Shown: piece by piece, positions 1 through 14,161 of the stretch
How the letters are laid out: the number at the start of each line of letters is the position of its first letter
Numbering within the stretch: the first letter of the stretch is position 1
Assembly (NCBI RefSeq): GCF_020740795.1
Contig: NC_067285.1
Location: forward strand, 77,972,342-78,036,341
DNA length: 64,000 nucleotides
Reading direction: 5' to 3'
Source of the DNA: Apus apus
Taxonomy: Eukaryota > Chordata > Aves > Apodiformes > Apodidae
Position numbers and translations under genes: made by a program
Notes under the pieces: model-generated
The model's database searches: none
Seen by the model: only the letters and a program-made list of their open reading frames with translations
Told to the model about the DNA's origin: nothing

Positions 1-2568
1 TTAGAAACTGTTCAAATAGCTTCCCCCCACTTCTGTAAAGTGAAGTCATTACAGCAGTGTATTTTTGTGTTGGCATTTGTTAGCAGTGTGCTAAGTAATA
101 TGTTTTTTTAAAGTGCAGGCTTGAGGACCGTGGTTTACATCCTGTTGGAAACATTCCAGCTGGGACTTGCATATTGCACCCAAGAGGCTTTCTTACATAC
201 CATCTTAACATCTGTACTGTCGAATAAGTCCTAATGAAAGCTTAAATACACGATTTTAAATATGTGCCTTTTTGATGTTTTTTTAAATATAAATTTTCAT
301 GCTGAGCTCGAGAGCACCAACACATTATGGCTTCCATTAACACTGACAAAGGGAGGGTCAGTTTGATCCTAAACACCGAAATGTGCAAGTAAGTCCACAG
401 ACTGTGACAGCAAGAGATGTGTTGAGTGTTTTAGTATTCTTACCCAACACATTTTAAGACCAGCAGCACAGATGGAGACCATCCAGTATACAAAGAAATG
501 CAACAGTTTTATGATTTGGAGCCATACTAAAATTTCTCTTAAGAGACGTAAGTAGATGTAAGACTTCCATAAACATTTATATAATCAAGCCAAAGATGTG
601 TGAGCTTTGATAAGATTTAGTTATTTATTTCTTAGTCTTTGTAAAATGGTAGCCTATCATATCAAGGTTTCCTTGTACTATAATACTCACTTAAAAATAT
701 TTTTGGTGTTCAACACCACAAAACCAGTGGATTCTTTTTGGCAGAGTTTGAAAATAAAGGCGAAAGCAGCTGTTTGACATTATGCTGTAAAAAGTGGTTT
801 ATGTGTTTTAAGAATACTTAGGATTTTTTTTCTGTAACCATATGGAATATAAATTGCCTTTATTTTACATACAAATAGAAGAACATACAGTGATCCATTA
901 TGTTATATAAACTTCAGTTGAGGTTTTTTTTGACTCCAATAGAACTTTCCCAGTCGTTCAAAAAAAAAATAATTAAAAGCTAGGTGATGTGAACATGTTT
1001 TGCACCTTAATTGAAAATAGACCTTGCAAATTGCTGTTCATTATCCTAATTATGAAATGAGGTTTTCTTCGAAATGTTAGACCAATTCAACAAAAATTAA
1101 TTATATTTAAAAAAATAGATCTACAGCACCATCTTGTGGAAATCTTTATACAAAGTAATTACTGAAGGAGGAAAAAGGTGTTTTCCTATATTTATTAGTT
1201 ACTTAAAGTTATTATTTTAAACCAGTAGTGATCAAATATTTTGAAATATTACCTTTCTTTACATTTTCATTTTTTGCCTTGGAATTGAAGAGGTCTTATA
1301 TTAAGTAAGATAATTTTTTGTATGATATTTGATAGTGTTTGTGGCAGGAACCTGAACAATGAATCTATTGTTTGCCCATGTTCTGGCAAAGTTGAGAAAT
1401 GTTAGTAAATATAAATTATTCAAGTCACAGGGATTTATCTTTGAATTAATTTGATTTATCCAGCAAGTGTTAGAAGAAGGTCTTTCTGTAAGTGTACAAT
1501 TTAATATCGCAAAATTGAGAAGCCAGAGTTGTTCAACTATTTGCTCTTCCAGAAGCTTAACTGCAGTACTCTTTTCTGCACAAAGAGGTTCAGCCTTTGT
1601 AATGAAAGGCTTTGCTTCACCTGTTTCAGGACCAAGCAGGGCTCATTTTGATCAAACTGAAGCCAAGGCTGTTTTAGTGTTAGGGCAGTAGATCTTGTTT
1701 TCTCAAGGTCTTTCATTTTTGCTCTATTTTTTTTAGGGAAATTTGGTTTTGGAAGGTATTTGAAAAATAAATATTCATGGTGTATTCAAACTCTTTTTAC
1801 ATAGTGAAGTTATAATGTATTTTACATTTACAATTCAGTTGTCGTTCGAACCACCAGTACTAGTAATGGTATACATCACAGTAAAACTTCACCAAAGCAA
1901 GGCAATGCTGGGAAATCCATGTCATGACTGAAAATAGCAACAGTTTTTGAATAATTACTGGTACAGTGCAGCTTTGAGCTGTACATATATGCAGTACATG
2001 GAATAATGCATAATTGCATTGAAGTAGTATGCTAAACCACAAGTGTCTACAAAAATACCTTTTTTAAAGCAAGATTCTGAATCTATTAAAATTTACATGA
2101 TTTCCATGAAGATTTGCCTTATATAGTGTCAGTATGCAGTTTAATATATTTACTGCAATGAAAACCTTCTCTAGAAAACATAGTAAGAATCCTCTCACAC
2201 CAAATCTGTAAGACTGAGATGCAGCCTGATAACCTCTTTATTTATATTTTCAGTTTGTGTATACAATGATTCACATTATAGAATTCCAGTCCTTGGAGTC
2301 ATATATACTAAGAAAGTTGTTGCAGTTATGACACTAGAATATATTATTTATGATGTTACCTTTGGTGTTTAAGATCTGATGCAGATCACTCAAATTTGAT
2401 TGTACCTAAGTATGTGGCAGGCTGGGTTCAGTTATATCCTGGTGTTTATGCCTAATGTAAAATTGTTTTGCATCATCAGAAGTGTGTTTAAAGCCTTAAT
2501 TATGAAGTGTGTCTTACTTCCTTATATGTATGTAATTTTTTTTTAATTCTTGAAGTTCTTTTATGTGT
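1..2568. other. Intergenic DNA, no gene recognised
   Basis: AT-rich sequence with stop codons in all frames. The longest open frames are under 80 codons and resemble no protein family I know. It could include the far 3' untranslated region of a gene to the left of the window, but no coding exon, splice pair or clear final polyadenylation site supports that. Confidence 0.6.
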
Positions 2569-2690
2569 TTAAGGAAAGACTGGATGTGGCACTTAATGCC
2601 ATGGTCTAGTGAATGTGGTGGTGTTAGGCCACAGATTGGACTTTATCATCTCAGAGGTCTTTTCCAGCCTCAGTAATTCTGTGATTGTGT
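2569..2690 (+). mobile_element. CR1 LINE 3'-end fragment
   Basis: A short truncated CR1 3' tail in plus orientation. It starts near GGAAAGACTGGATGTGGCAC, passes through the typical GGTCTTTTCCAGCCTCA segment and ends in the octamer-like ATTCTGTGATTGTGTG. CR1 copies are usually 5'-truncated and end in tandem ATTCTRTG units instead of poly(A), which fits. Mutations relative to the usual family text suggest an old insertion. The left boundary is approximate. Confidence 0.85.
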
Positions 2691-5600
2691 GTTTCTGTCC
2701 TAGTTTAGATTGGTATCACATGTAAGGCTCAATTCGGTTTCTAGTTCAACAGCAGACATGGTGCAGAAGAAACCTGTACTGAAAATGGTTTTTAAAGTTT
2801 TACTTTTTTTTCTTCTTTCCAATTTTTTGCATTATGCAGAAAACAACTTGTCTTGAAATCAGTTCTAAGAAGGAGAAAATCTCTTATGGAATTTGTAGAG
2901 CTGAAATCTAGACTCCAGGGAGGGAGGTCACTTGTTTTTCTTTCCCTGTCACTCTAGCAGAGATAAGTAGAGCCACCTTGTTTGAATTCTAATATAAAAA
3001 ATAATTTTGGTGCTTTTTTTTTTTTTCTCGTAAAATGATGTATTTCTTATAGAGTTTTAAAGAAATGTTTAAATGTGAAAAATACTGTATGTATATAACT
3101 TATTTTTAATAAATTTTAATAAGCTGCTGGTAGCATGTTGTAACTTCAATTTAGCTATACCTGGCAAGAGTGGCTTTTTACTATCTGGGAGAAAACTGGC
3201 CTAATTACAGGTTAACAACAATAAGCAGTGATGTAGAGCACAGTTGTAATACAGCAGTGTGTATTGGTTTTCCCCTCCGCCTTACCCTTCCAGTTATTGT
3301 AAAGGAAGCTTCATATGCCATAAAGCAAAGTAACTTTTATAGGCTTCAGAATCAGGAGAAATACAATTTTGCCAGAGTTAGGTTTATAATTACTATTTTT
3401 TAGTATAAGCAATATCAAATAATATTATGCCTCAGGGTATTTAAATCAAAGACAAAATTATATTCCTAAAACATACTGCAGGGTCTTAATAACCTTTCAC
3501 ACTTGTATGTCTACTTTCATTTTACCTGGTGTTGCTGCACTTCGTTGAGTGTATGTTGAAATATGAACTGGGATTACAAGCGCTGCAGTTAGAGAGCCTT
3601 GAATGCTTTCCATGAATGCCAAGAATAGTTTCACAAAGCTGAAGTTTTTGACAGCTTAAGGGATTTCCTCCTACTGATGCTCATTCCTGTCTGATTATGC
3701 TATAAACTGTATTTTGTAACTAATGTGATTTAAGTATACTCTTTTGAAAATGCACTGTGAAGATATCACGGGTTTGGTTGGTTGTTTTTTTTTTTCCATC
3801 CACATCATCTCTGTGATCTGGTTTATGACAGTGCATGCAAACATCTGTGTCTGAACTTTCAGCTGGAGCAGCATGCTGTGGCCAACAAGTAGCTGGGCAG
3901 CAAGAGAGAGAATGGGTCACGTTAGTGTTTTACTACTGAAGGATTTGTTCTCTGAGTCCGTAGTGAGCTAGGAGTGAAGAAGTTCTTATGCAAAGTTCCA
4001 ACATACGTATTTGTGAAAACTTGCTTATTGCATGTTTATTTAAGTTATGTCAGGAATGACTGAATGAAGGGGCAGATGTGTGTTTGAGAAACCATGAAAA
4101 ATGTGATGAAAAGGTATTGATGTTTTTCGAATTGGGTCCAGTTTCTATTTATTATATGTGCTTTTGATTTTTTTTCCCTTGGCCAATTTTTGTGGATTTA
4201 GAGGCATATTTTAATTGTGTTTAAAAAGAATAACATCAATTTTTCCCCTGTTGCTGTGTAAAATGGCCATGAAATGAACAGGCAAATGCAAAACCAATCT
4301 GCAGGGAATGTGTTTGGAAATCTTTCATATAGTGTTATAAACATGTATGAACTCAGAAGGCAGTTAAAAGAATATTTCATGTAGGTGATCACACTGTATT
4401 ATAAAAAATATTAATCATCCTCTCAAGTTTAGTTTAACTGTAAGATGATAATCTAGGTAATATAACTAATGTTATTTGAAGCATTTATTTGCTATCAGTA
4501 TAAGAGTGTTTTAAGATACGTGAAGACTCTTCAGTTATTTTTAGCAGCATGTCTGTTTGTTTTATAGGTGATGGAGTTGAATGTGCTACACCTTTCCTGT
4601 TGTAGTGACTTATGATCTTGAGTTATGTAGAATCTTTATTCATGCACCGTTGCATAAGTCATGTATTATAACTTCTTTGTCTGTTTTCTCCAACTGTAAA
4701 TTATTCCCCTTGTTTTCCTCCTGAGAGTATTATGTGATTTGTTTCATTGTTTATGCCTACTTTAAGAGTTACTTAGGAAAGAAGCTAATGAAAAAAAAAA
4801 TATAGTCTGGTTTTAAGAGTTCTCTTAATTGAAACCATTCTATTGGAACCTATGGAAGGAAATAAAGGGTAAGTTCATGAACTTACTTGAGCTTACGTAT
4901 TAGTAGTAACTTAAGCCCCAGCTTCTTGTAGTTATAAAAGTAGTTGACAGCTGTGATAATTTCAGATAAAGTAGCTGTGTTTTTGTGTGAACTACAGAAA
5001 AATAGGTGCTGATATGGTGGGAGATTGCTAGCCCAAATAGTTTATCAAATTCCTTCTGTGCAATGTAACAATTGAAGACCAGTGACTCAAGTTTCCTGTA
5101 GGTTGTTTTCTTTGTACATTGCTATTGGAACATTTCTGTGTTCTCTGTATTATACAGAGCCTCTTTCATGAAGATGTACCAGCAAACAATTTATTACTGT
5201 ATTTTTTTGTGACTGAATGTCATACAAAAAACTGTTCAAACTTTTAATTTGAAGCTGACTTTGGCTTGCATAATGCCACATTAATGCACTATTCATAAAT
5301 TGTCTTCAGTATAAAATAGTCTCTTATCTCTGTTGAGGGAAGGGATACAATTGTTAAGTTATTTTAGCATGAAGAAAAAGCAATTGTTTTGGTGACTGGA
5401 AGGGCACTGAAAGAGATTAATGTCTTTAGTAGTTTCATAATTGATGTCACAACTTTGGCCTTGAGTTAAAGTTTGTTTTTTTTTTTTACAAGTATGGCTT
5501 TGATATACTTTCAGGTTTTTGATTTAGTGAGCTTTCTGATGATCTTGTCCCCAGCTTAAAAGATTGATATAAATACATACTAGCTACTACTGATCTAAAA

Positions 5601-8600
5601 CTACAAGAAGCTCCAATCTGTAGATGTTCTGGAAAGGTTTGTGAGCTTTGCTGTACAGGTGCAGTTTCACTTTAGCAACAAATCAGATAAATCATCATGA
5701 CCTACAAATCACTTTTTGCTTAAGGAGAGCAGCTGCCTTGAGTAAAGAGCAAACTGAAGTCCTGGTAGAGATGTTTATGGCCTTGAAAAATGTATGCCCA
5801 GAATATGGAATTCTTTCCTGTGTGTTGAAATAATGCCCACATAGCAGGAGATACTTTTGGATGAGATGAAAATGGAACTAAAAGGGAAGGTGGAAAAATG
5901 CTCTGGATGAACACAAAGCAGCTGTCAACATGACATTTCATTTAAACAATGCTTAAAAAATTAGGTTCGTGATATAACGTGTCTGACAATCAAGCAACAT
6001 GAAGTACAAAGGGGGCAGGCATTTAATTAAAAGTATACTGAGAACTGCTTGAAATTAAAACAGCTCAAATGAGTAGGGGAAAACATGGTATGCTGGTCAT
6101 ACTGATAATACAATGGAATAGCTCTTGTCACAACCAATGCAAAATTATGTTTACAACTTAATCTTCAGAGGTTATGTGCAGAAAGAGAGGACATGGTTCA
6201 GACTTTTACCCTTCTCGTAAATTGAGTAAATGTTGTAACCTAGGAACCCCTCTAAAACTGGGAGAGTGGTGAGCAGGGGTGTAAAAATTAGGATGAGCGG
6301 GGTTTTTTGCTTGAGGGAAAAAAATAAGACTGCATCCCTCTGGAGGGAGGTGGTTGGACTTGGAATCTGAATTGTTTTTTTTGTTCAAAGCCTTTTTTTT
6401 GTTCTACTTCCAGAATGTAGGTAATCCCCTCTGAATTCTCCATGTTTTTATCAGATCACTTCTAACTCTGTTAAAAATATCAAAAACTCATGCTTTAGAA
6501 CACGCTTTTTTTAAAGCTCATGCTTTAGCCAACAAGGTGAAGGAAGAATTTGTGCCAGGTGCATGCATGATTGGTGAGACATCTTGAGGGTTTGAGGGGG
6601 TGTGTGGAATGAGGTTTTTATTTCTTTAAAAAAAAGATGGTGTCATGTTCATTGCTAATATGAATTTATGATAACATTTCAGTGCAAATGTTAATAGAAA
6701 ATCTTTATCGGTATGTTTTTCCTCCTTTGCTGACACCCATACTAACAAGCTCTTCAGGATCAGGGTCCCCTCTGACTCACAGATGGAGTGGTAAAGATCT
6801 CAGGTTTTTTAAATTTACTTAATCTGCTGTATGAAACTGATTTTTGCTTTCGAGCCCTGTTTAAGCACATCTCAGCTAACCAGCCAACCACCAGTGCAGA
6901 AGCTTATTGGAGGCACCTCATTTTAGATGAGCCAAAACTGGCAGCCCTTTTCTTTCCCATGAGGTTTTGCCCTGACCCTCTGTGTGTCTCTCTTAATGAA
7001 CTGGTTGATCTTCCAGGAAGCTGTGGACATGAAACAGTGTGAACTGGGTCAGTTCAGCTCAGGAGAGACCAGATGTGAGAGAAGCAGATTTCAGCCAAAC
7101 TGGCTAGGCACAAAGGCACAAAGACAAGGCAACAGTGGAGGGAGGAGACAGGAGTAAGCAGTTGGAGGTATGCAGAAGTGACCTTGGGGTGGGTGTCCGC
7201 TGTGGCAGTAACAGGCTATGATATTTTTGCGTTATGTTATTTATTGCACATCACCCTCAGTTTTCTGAGGACTAGAAATCCCATCACTACTGAGAACTTT
7301 CTTGTTAAAAGCTTGCCTGCACAGGTTAATTTGCCTCTTTTATGATTTATGAGGTGAGTGAATACTTTGGTACTTTGTCTCCTATTATAGTACCTCCTCA
7401 GAGAGGTGCTTCCCAACCTTCTTTAGGTCTGCTGTGGTGATTTTTGAGTGCTGTAATGTTTTAGTATATATATGAGGTCAAACCTAGTATCACAGATATC
7501 ACTGTCACCTTTAGTACAATGAGAAATAAAGCGTTGTTTTTTTTGGGTTTTTTTTTAGGTGTTACTAGCCAGCTGGAGTTGCGTGTTCTGATAAATGTCT
7601 ATGATTTTCTTTTCCTGTCTTAAGATGGCAGGCATGACTACATGGCTGTGTAATAATAAAATATTGTAGTAGTAAGTGTGACAATAAATACTATCATTGT
7701 TCCTAGCTCTATAACGCACACAAAACTCTCTTCTTTGATCAGTGAATTATTAAAATTCAATCACTTTCATTACTCTTTAAATACTTTCCAATGCTTTCTA
7801 AATTATTTCATTTTGTAATGGGGTGAAAAAGGAGAAATAAATAGATTATTGAGGGAAACCAAACACTGGTACAGTAAGAAGCTCACTGCTAAAATAGTGA
7901 GTAGTACACAAAATGAATTATTTTCAAGCCTCTGAAATACAGCAAATGTTGAAGTTCCAGGCATTCCTTATTAAAGTGCTTATGGATGTCTGGCTGAACT
8001 AATGTAACAGATGCATACTGCTTAAAGATCCTAGCCCTTTCTCTGCTGTTGACTGCAAGCTTTCATTTACTCTCCCATGCCTCTTCTCACCTCAAGAGAA
8101 CTGTTCCAGAGTTCCATGTTTCATCTTTAAAATAAGTGTTTTGACCCTTCAGGGAAGCATTACAGCTGAGCACCTATGCAGGAATGGCATGAGTTCCCCA
8201 AGGAAAGCAGCAGGATTGAACTGGCTTACCAGATAGTCACGCTACACCACTGCAGCTTCTCAGCAAATGTGTTGTGTGTTGTGTCATTATCATATATCAT
8301 TCATTGTATACGTTATTCTACTCCAAACTTATATACTGTGTAAGTCTGTTTTCTGTTCTTTCTCGCAGACTTTTAAAGCGCTACAGGTTATTTAACGTGT
8401 ACTGTCCCACTACTAAGACAGTCATATTGTGTCAGCAAATGATTTCATATACCTTTAATCTATGTGTGGACAGAATGTGACAGTCAGAATCTTGAATCTT
8501 GTACAAATTACAGACTAGTAAATATGAGGAGACAACTACTTTGACAGGTTATTTTAAATTGCATAGCTGTCATAGGGTTTTCAGGCTTTAGGTAGTAGAC

Positions 8601-11600
8601 CTTTCAGACCTGTGCTTGACCCTCAGCAGCACACTTTAGCAGATAGCTAGCTTTAAAGAAATCCACCTCAGTTAAATTGTCTTGATTACTCATTTAGCTC
8701 TTTCTTCCTTTGCAGTGTCTTCTTCATTTTTCTCACAGGATGAGCCCCATGAGGTATGCTAACAGTATTTATTTCTGTTATGCTTAAATATTTAATTGAG
8801 AGGGAGGGGTGTGAGAATGACTGGTATGTTTTTATTGTCTACATGAGCAAGCTTTAATGTGGACACTTAAATCCCAGGTGTATTCAGTAGAGTAAGCTAG
8901 CTCAGGTGATCTTTGATCTTTTCACTTTTAGTCCAATTAAATAAAATTGTAACTGTAGCCTATGTAAGCATACTTAAGTTATCATTAAATTAAGTGGCTG
9001 AAAGCCTGACTTGTTACCAGGGCTGTAATGTTGAGATCAACAGAGGCTACGAGACCCAGGAAGGCTGTTGGCCAGACCATGCCAATCTCTGTTGCTTTAA
9101 CTGTGCTTTTGCTGATAACCAGACTAGTTTGATAACTCTAGTTTTAACAACCTGGACAGCAGCATATACATCATTTACTGAATGTGGGATCTAAAGTTAA
9201 AAGGTGTTCTTAGTAGTTCATATTATACAGTTGTAATATCCCCCTTATCCCATAGTGATTGCTATTATGTGTATTTTTGCATTTTCCTGGGGGAACGAAA
9301 GGGGAAAATAAGTTTAAAAACTATGAAGAAAAAGGTTCAAAACATGGTTTGGTTTAATACTAGTTTTTAACAGAAATGTTAAAATCAAGTAAGGAATAAT
9401 CCTTGCTTATCTTTGATTTTTTTTCATAACACCTTAAAACTAATGAGTTTTTGCTAAGCTTGAATTTACATGAACTCAAGATTTCTTTTTCAATATAGGC
9501 TCAGTGCTTTCTTGTTAAAAATTGAAGTTGCATTTGAAGTGATTTAAGGAATATATAAGGAATTTTCTGTTCCATGCAAAGTAAGTCTGCTATTCATGCA
9601 AAAATAATGCTTTTAAATCTGAACTTTAGGTCAGATAACTTACTAGAGGATCATTCTTGTTTTGTTGCTCTAGTGTTAGTCATTATGCAAAATAAAAAAG
9701 TTTGACTCTCACTGCAAGCAGAACCTTAGGAATGTTCATCTAAATAAAGCATATAAATTATGATACATGTTTTCTATTTCAATGTAGTTTATTGGCAAAT
9801 GTAGACAGATATATCTACTGTAACATAAACAGTTTAGTCTTTATGCCATATTTTTTTTGCATAAAAGATTGACATTTGCTGCTTTTTCTTGATAACAGTA
9901 GACAACATTGTCTTATCAGGAAAAATGTTAGCTGCAGTTCTGTAAGTCATAGAGAAGATAACAGCTTTGAATACTGGAACGATGGTGTGAGTTTGAAGCA
10001 AGGTTTTTGTGTTTGGGAAAAGATTAAGGGCTAAAGAACTTCCAAATAAACTGAGAAAATTGGCCCTTCTTCTGCATAAAAATTCTCAATAGCTTAGAAA
10101 TATGAACTTCAGATAAATACATAGATTTATATAGCTTATTATAAAAAGCTTGAGTACTTAGGTTTATAAAGCTATCTACAATATAGACAATATTTTAAAG
10201 TTGTGGAGTTTTCTTTTTAAGAGAAATTGAAATTTATTTTTGCTTTTTATTATTCATATGGGCCCTTGGTTGTAACACTGAGCCTGTGTTGGAGATTAGT
10301 CCCTGCAATTTGATTTTTTTTCCTGGCTTTTTAGAGAAAATACCCAAGAATATTTTCATAAAATCTCTGTAGAAATTGCTGGTTTACATTTCTTGCATCT
10401 CTAAATACATGTATGCTCACTCAATAAGGAAGATTTTCTTGATGTCAGTGATGAATACACTATTGCACATAATGATGGATAGACCCAGTTAATTCCATCT
10501 CTGTTGGTATCCTTATTAGCAGATATATCACATAGTCCTTATTGTAAGTTCAGTTAGAACTATTTTTGTAGCATAAAAGGAGTTTTATTCCCCTTTCATG
10601 TCCTCTATTTTTCTTATACTTGGCCTGATAACTGAGTCAGTTTTCCTTCTTTACAAACTGAAGCAATGCTTTTCTCTTTCAGAAACTATTTCTTGCATTT
10701 AATGTCTGGAAGGAGAGAGGAGAAAGAGCTCATTGCTTCTGCTGTCAGTATGAAAGCTGATTTTCCTTTGTTCCTATTTTCCATTGTTGAAAATAGAAAA
10801 AGCTAACACTAGCCTTATTTTAGGATAAACAGAACTTAATCTGATTGTTTGAAAGAAAGAGAATCCAAAAGCAAGAGCTTAAGAAGTGTCAGAAATACCA
10901 TTTCCAAACATATTAATCTAATATACTTCAAGCATATCTATAAGTTTAAGGCCTTGCATTTATTTTCTTTGAATAACCTTGCACTTAAGCTGATCTGTTT
11001 TTTCTGTCCTTCAGTAAGGAAGAAATCATTAATGGTGTTTATTAGTGTATCAGGTGAATATGTCAGTATTTTGCTTGACAAGACTTTCTATTATGCCTTG
11101 CATTTTGGAAAGAGACAGCTACTACTGTGATGGGTTTTGTGTTCCAGTGTATCTACAAGAAATAGAATAATTAAACAGAATCAGTCAAGTACCATAGCAA
11201 AAGTGCAGCTCTTGTTACCTCACCCTTTTGTATTGGTAGAGATTCTACATTGCTTAAGATACTTTTCAGAAAAGGGAGACTGTTGTGGGCTTTCTGCAGA
11301 CTCTTGCAAGACATGAACCATGAGAGAAGTGGTGGTTTAGAAAAGGTAATGCTGAGAAATATGTCAGGGAGACTGTAGTTGAGCATACAAGTAAAATTGT
11401 GACTATCTGTATTAATCGCTTGAGCGGAGAGAAATAATTGAGATTAAATGCATAGACAATAAACTTCAAGTATGAAAACAATCCTTGCAGAACAGAAGGA
11501 GTCCTTCAGGAAACTAGCCAGAGTATTTCCATTGTTCTTTGAAGAGGTGTTAGTCTGGGATTCTGTATAAATTATGTTCTAATCTTCCATTTTCTATTTT

Positions 11601-12722
11601 CTGTTTGAGACCTGAATTCTTCATAGCAAATTGTAATGTCTCTGAGGTTTTAAAAGGGGGCTCTTTTGCCTCTTAGACCCATTTGTACATCCATTATCTC
11701 ACTCTTGGGTAGGGAGAAGTAACCCAGAGCCCATCTCTGCAAAGTTAGAGTTGTCATATATCTTGTTTGATTTTTTTTATTTATTTTTTTTTTATTCAGT
11801 GTTGAACTCTGTCAGCAATTTTTTTCATTCAGGCAGTATTTTCAATAAATATTTTTACAGTATTTATCATCTTAACAACCTGAATATTATCAACAAAACC
11901 CACCTCTCTCAGAACATTTGTGAATATGTTTGGATTTGATATTTCAGCTTTCTAGAGGTAGCTGCTCAGCTAAATCTGTAAAGAGGATAGTATACATTAA
12001 ATCTTTGTCCTAACAGTTTTTTTGTAAGTTTACTTCAGTTTTTGTGGTCTTTTACACAAAAATTTCCAGAAATTCAGGAATGTCTTGTTATTTTCAGAAC
12101 TTTTTCCAAATTACAGCCTTGTATATCCTGATATCCATGTCTTTCTTTTCCTGTACCTCTTGATTTATCCAGACAAAACAGTTGTATCTTTTCACTTCCT
12201 GTTTCCCGTTTTTAGGTCAAACATTGGGTTATTTTTGGAAGGTTAGCTCTGTATGTGCTGTGATCCTTAGTGGAGAATATTGGAAGCATAGTATTAAATA
12301 TAAATTATCACCTAAATATCCCTTTAAAATGAAGATGCTGAAGAAGGTTTCTGCTTCTCCTTTTGAGTTCTTTGGGAGTGTTGCATATGTAATGTTTATA
12401 TGATAAGAAGAAAATTAGATTTTTGTCACATAAAAGTGCAAAAAAACAAGTTAGATAAATCTGTGGGATTCTTAGGAATGTGCCTACTTCATATAGTTGC
12501 AGAAACTGCAACTTTAAACTGAGTGCACCCTCCAAAGGAAACCTAATTTCGTATTATCAGTAGTGTAACACAACTTACTGCTTGGTACTTCGTAACAGCT
12601 TTAACTTAGTGCTAATGGTTTTACATTTAAACTCCCATTGAAAATATAAACTCCTCTAAACTGGCCTTTGAGCTAACTTCACCATGGTGTCTGTTTAGTA
12701 TGAAAGACTTCATGCATTTTTT

Positions 12723-12727
<5 letters not shown>
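2691..12727. other. Intergenic DNA, no gene recognised
   Basis: About 10 kb of AT-rich sequence. Open frames here, for example 6788-7042 and 10849-11130 on plus, are short, lack recognisable motifs and are the size expected by chance. No interspersed repeat was recognised. Small local repeats occur, such as CTCATGCTTTAG twice near 6,488-6,530. Confidence 0.6.

Positions 12728-12764
<37 letters not shown>
12728..12764. repeat. Poly(T) tract, 37 bases
   Basis: An uninterrupted run of 37 T, the longest homopolymer in the window. It is followed by GGGTTTCTGAGGCC. No retroposed body is evident on either side, so it is called a simple repeat and not a poly(A) tail. It creates a spurious lysine-rich open frame on the minus strand. 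Confidence 0.95.
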
Positions 12765-12765
<1 letters not shown>

Positions 12766-14140
12766 GGTTTCTGAGGCCCTCTGTCTGGTACTAAGCTTTA
12801 ACAGCTTGTCAGCCTGAGACCTTAAAGCTACTCGGAAGTCTCTCTGACAAAACTGAAGATTCAAAGCTACTTACTTACATAGCCAAAATTGCATTGGATG
12901 ACCTGTGAGAAACAGGTACCACTGCAAATTCAAGTAACTGCTAAGATTCCTGTCAGCAAAGGCAATAAGTTCAGCCCTTTCTTGCAAAAGCAACCAAATA
13001 AAGTATTACTCAAACATCTGTCAACAAAGACTTGAGGGTCGAACCCTCAGCTAAGCTAGAAAACCATAATGAAGGACAGCTGGTCCAAACTGCTTCTGCT
13101 TGCATGAGGCTTCAGCACTTCTTTGATGTATAGGCAAGTCACATTTGTGACAATATAATTTTCTAGAAATAATCTGTCCAATTTAATTTATGCAACCTGT
13201 TAAATTTTTCTTCATTAGGCTACTTTGTTGTCTTTCTTTAGGATCCTAAAATGCTCTGCATCGAAATGTATCATGTGTTTCTTTAAAACTGCTCTAACTT
13301 CCTGTGCTAGTTTTTACTTGTAAAACAATTAAGTATTTAACAGTTTCAGAGATAAGCAGAAACCTTTTGATCCACCTTCTGTATCCCTGTCCTGTAGCAA
13401 GCCAGCAGAACCCACTTCTTTCCTTTTCTTAAATGGAAAATATTTCACTATTTTTCTATAATATTCCCTATGGCTTCTTCCTCTGCTTTACTTTAATAAG
13501 CGTACTTGCTATTCCAACCTCATCAAAGGGCTGGATTTGTTTCCTTTAGATTCTCCTTTTTAGGTACTCAGATGCTTTCAGAGGTTTTTCAAAGCTCAGA
13601 GTTTTCTAAAAGGTGAGATCTAAGAAAAACTAAGATTTCACATTGTTTTTCCAGATGGAGTAAAGGGGTAAGATAAAGAGCTGTTTTTAATAAAATAGTG
13701 GATTATTGCTGTCACTTCAGTAGAGGGTTTAACTGCTGCTGTTGACTAGAGATAGGATAGTTAATTTACTTGAAAAAGAAGTGAGGCGGGCCATTAACAA
13801 GTGTTTATAGTGCATGACAGCATCTTACAATTCTTAGTATTCTGCTGGTAATAACCTGAAGCTTAGTGTTGTTTTGGATAAAAACAAGTCTAAATCCCAC
13901 AACAAACAGGATCTCCTTTATTTTTTTTCTACTTTTAAATAGTGTTACTGTTAAGAAGCTTAAAAATAAATACCTAATAACTAAAGCTATTGCTGAACCT
14001 AAAGATTTTTTTTTTTACAGTGTTGTTCAGTTTACTGTTGAAATTTTACTTTTATGGTTTTCTTACATTACAAAAAATCCCGTGTTTTCACTTGTGTAGC
14101 CTTCCTGTAAGGTTCCATCATTCTTTGCTTCAAAACAATC

Positions 14141-14161
14141 TAAACTGTTGAGAACAGTTTA
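14141..14161. repeat. Perfect short inverted repeat (9-bp arms)
   Basis: TAAACTGTT, then a GAG spacer, then AACAGTTTA. The arms are exact reverse complements. Either strand could form a small hairpin or be a dimer-binding site. AACTGTT/AACAGTT resembles Myb-type cores, but that is only a motif resemblance. Chance occurrence is plausible in 64 kb. Confidence 0.8.

Noticed and set aside
6788..7042. 84-codon plus frame with ordinary-looking amino-acid composition
   Set aside because: No recognisable domain, no splice or promoter context, and a length expected by chance in AT-rich DNA with several hundred kilobases of reading frame.
12679..12864. Minus-strand frame with a poly-lysine block
   Set aside because: Produced entirely by translating the T37 tract; not a gene.
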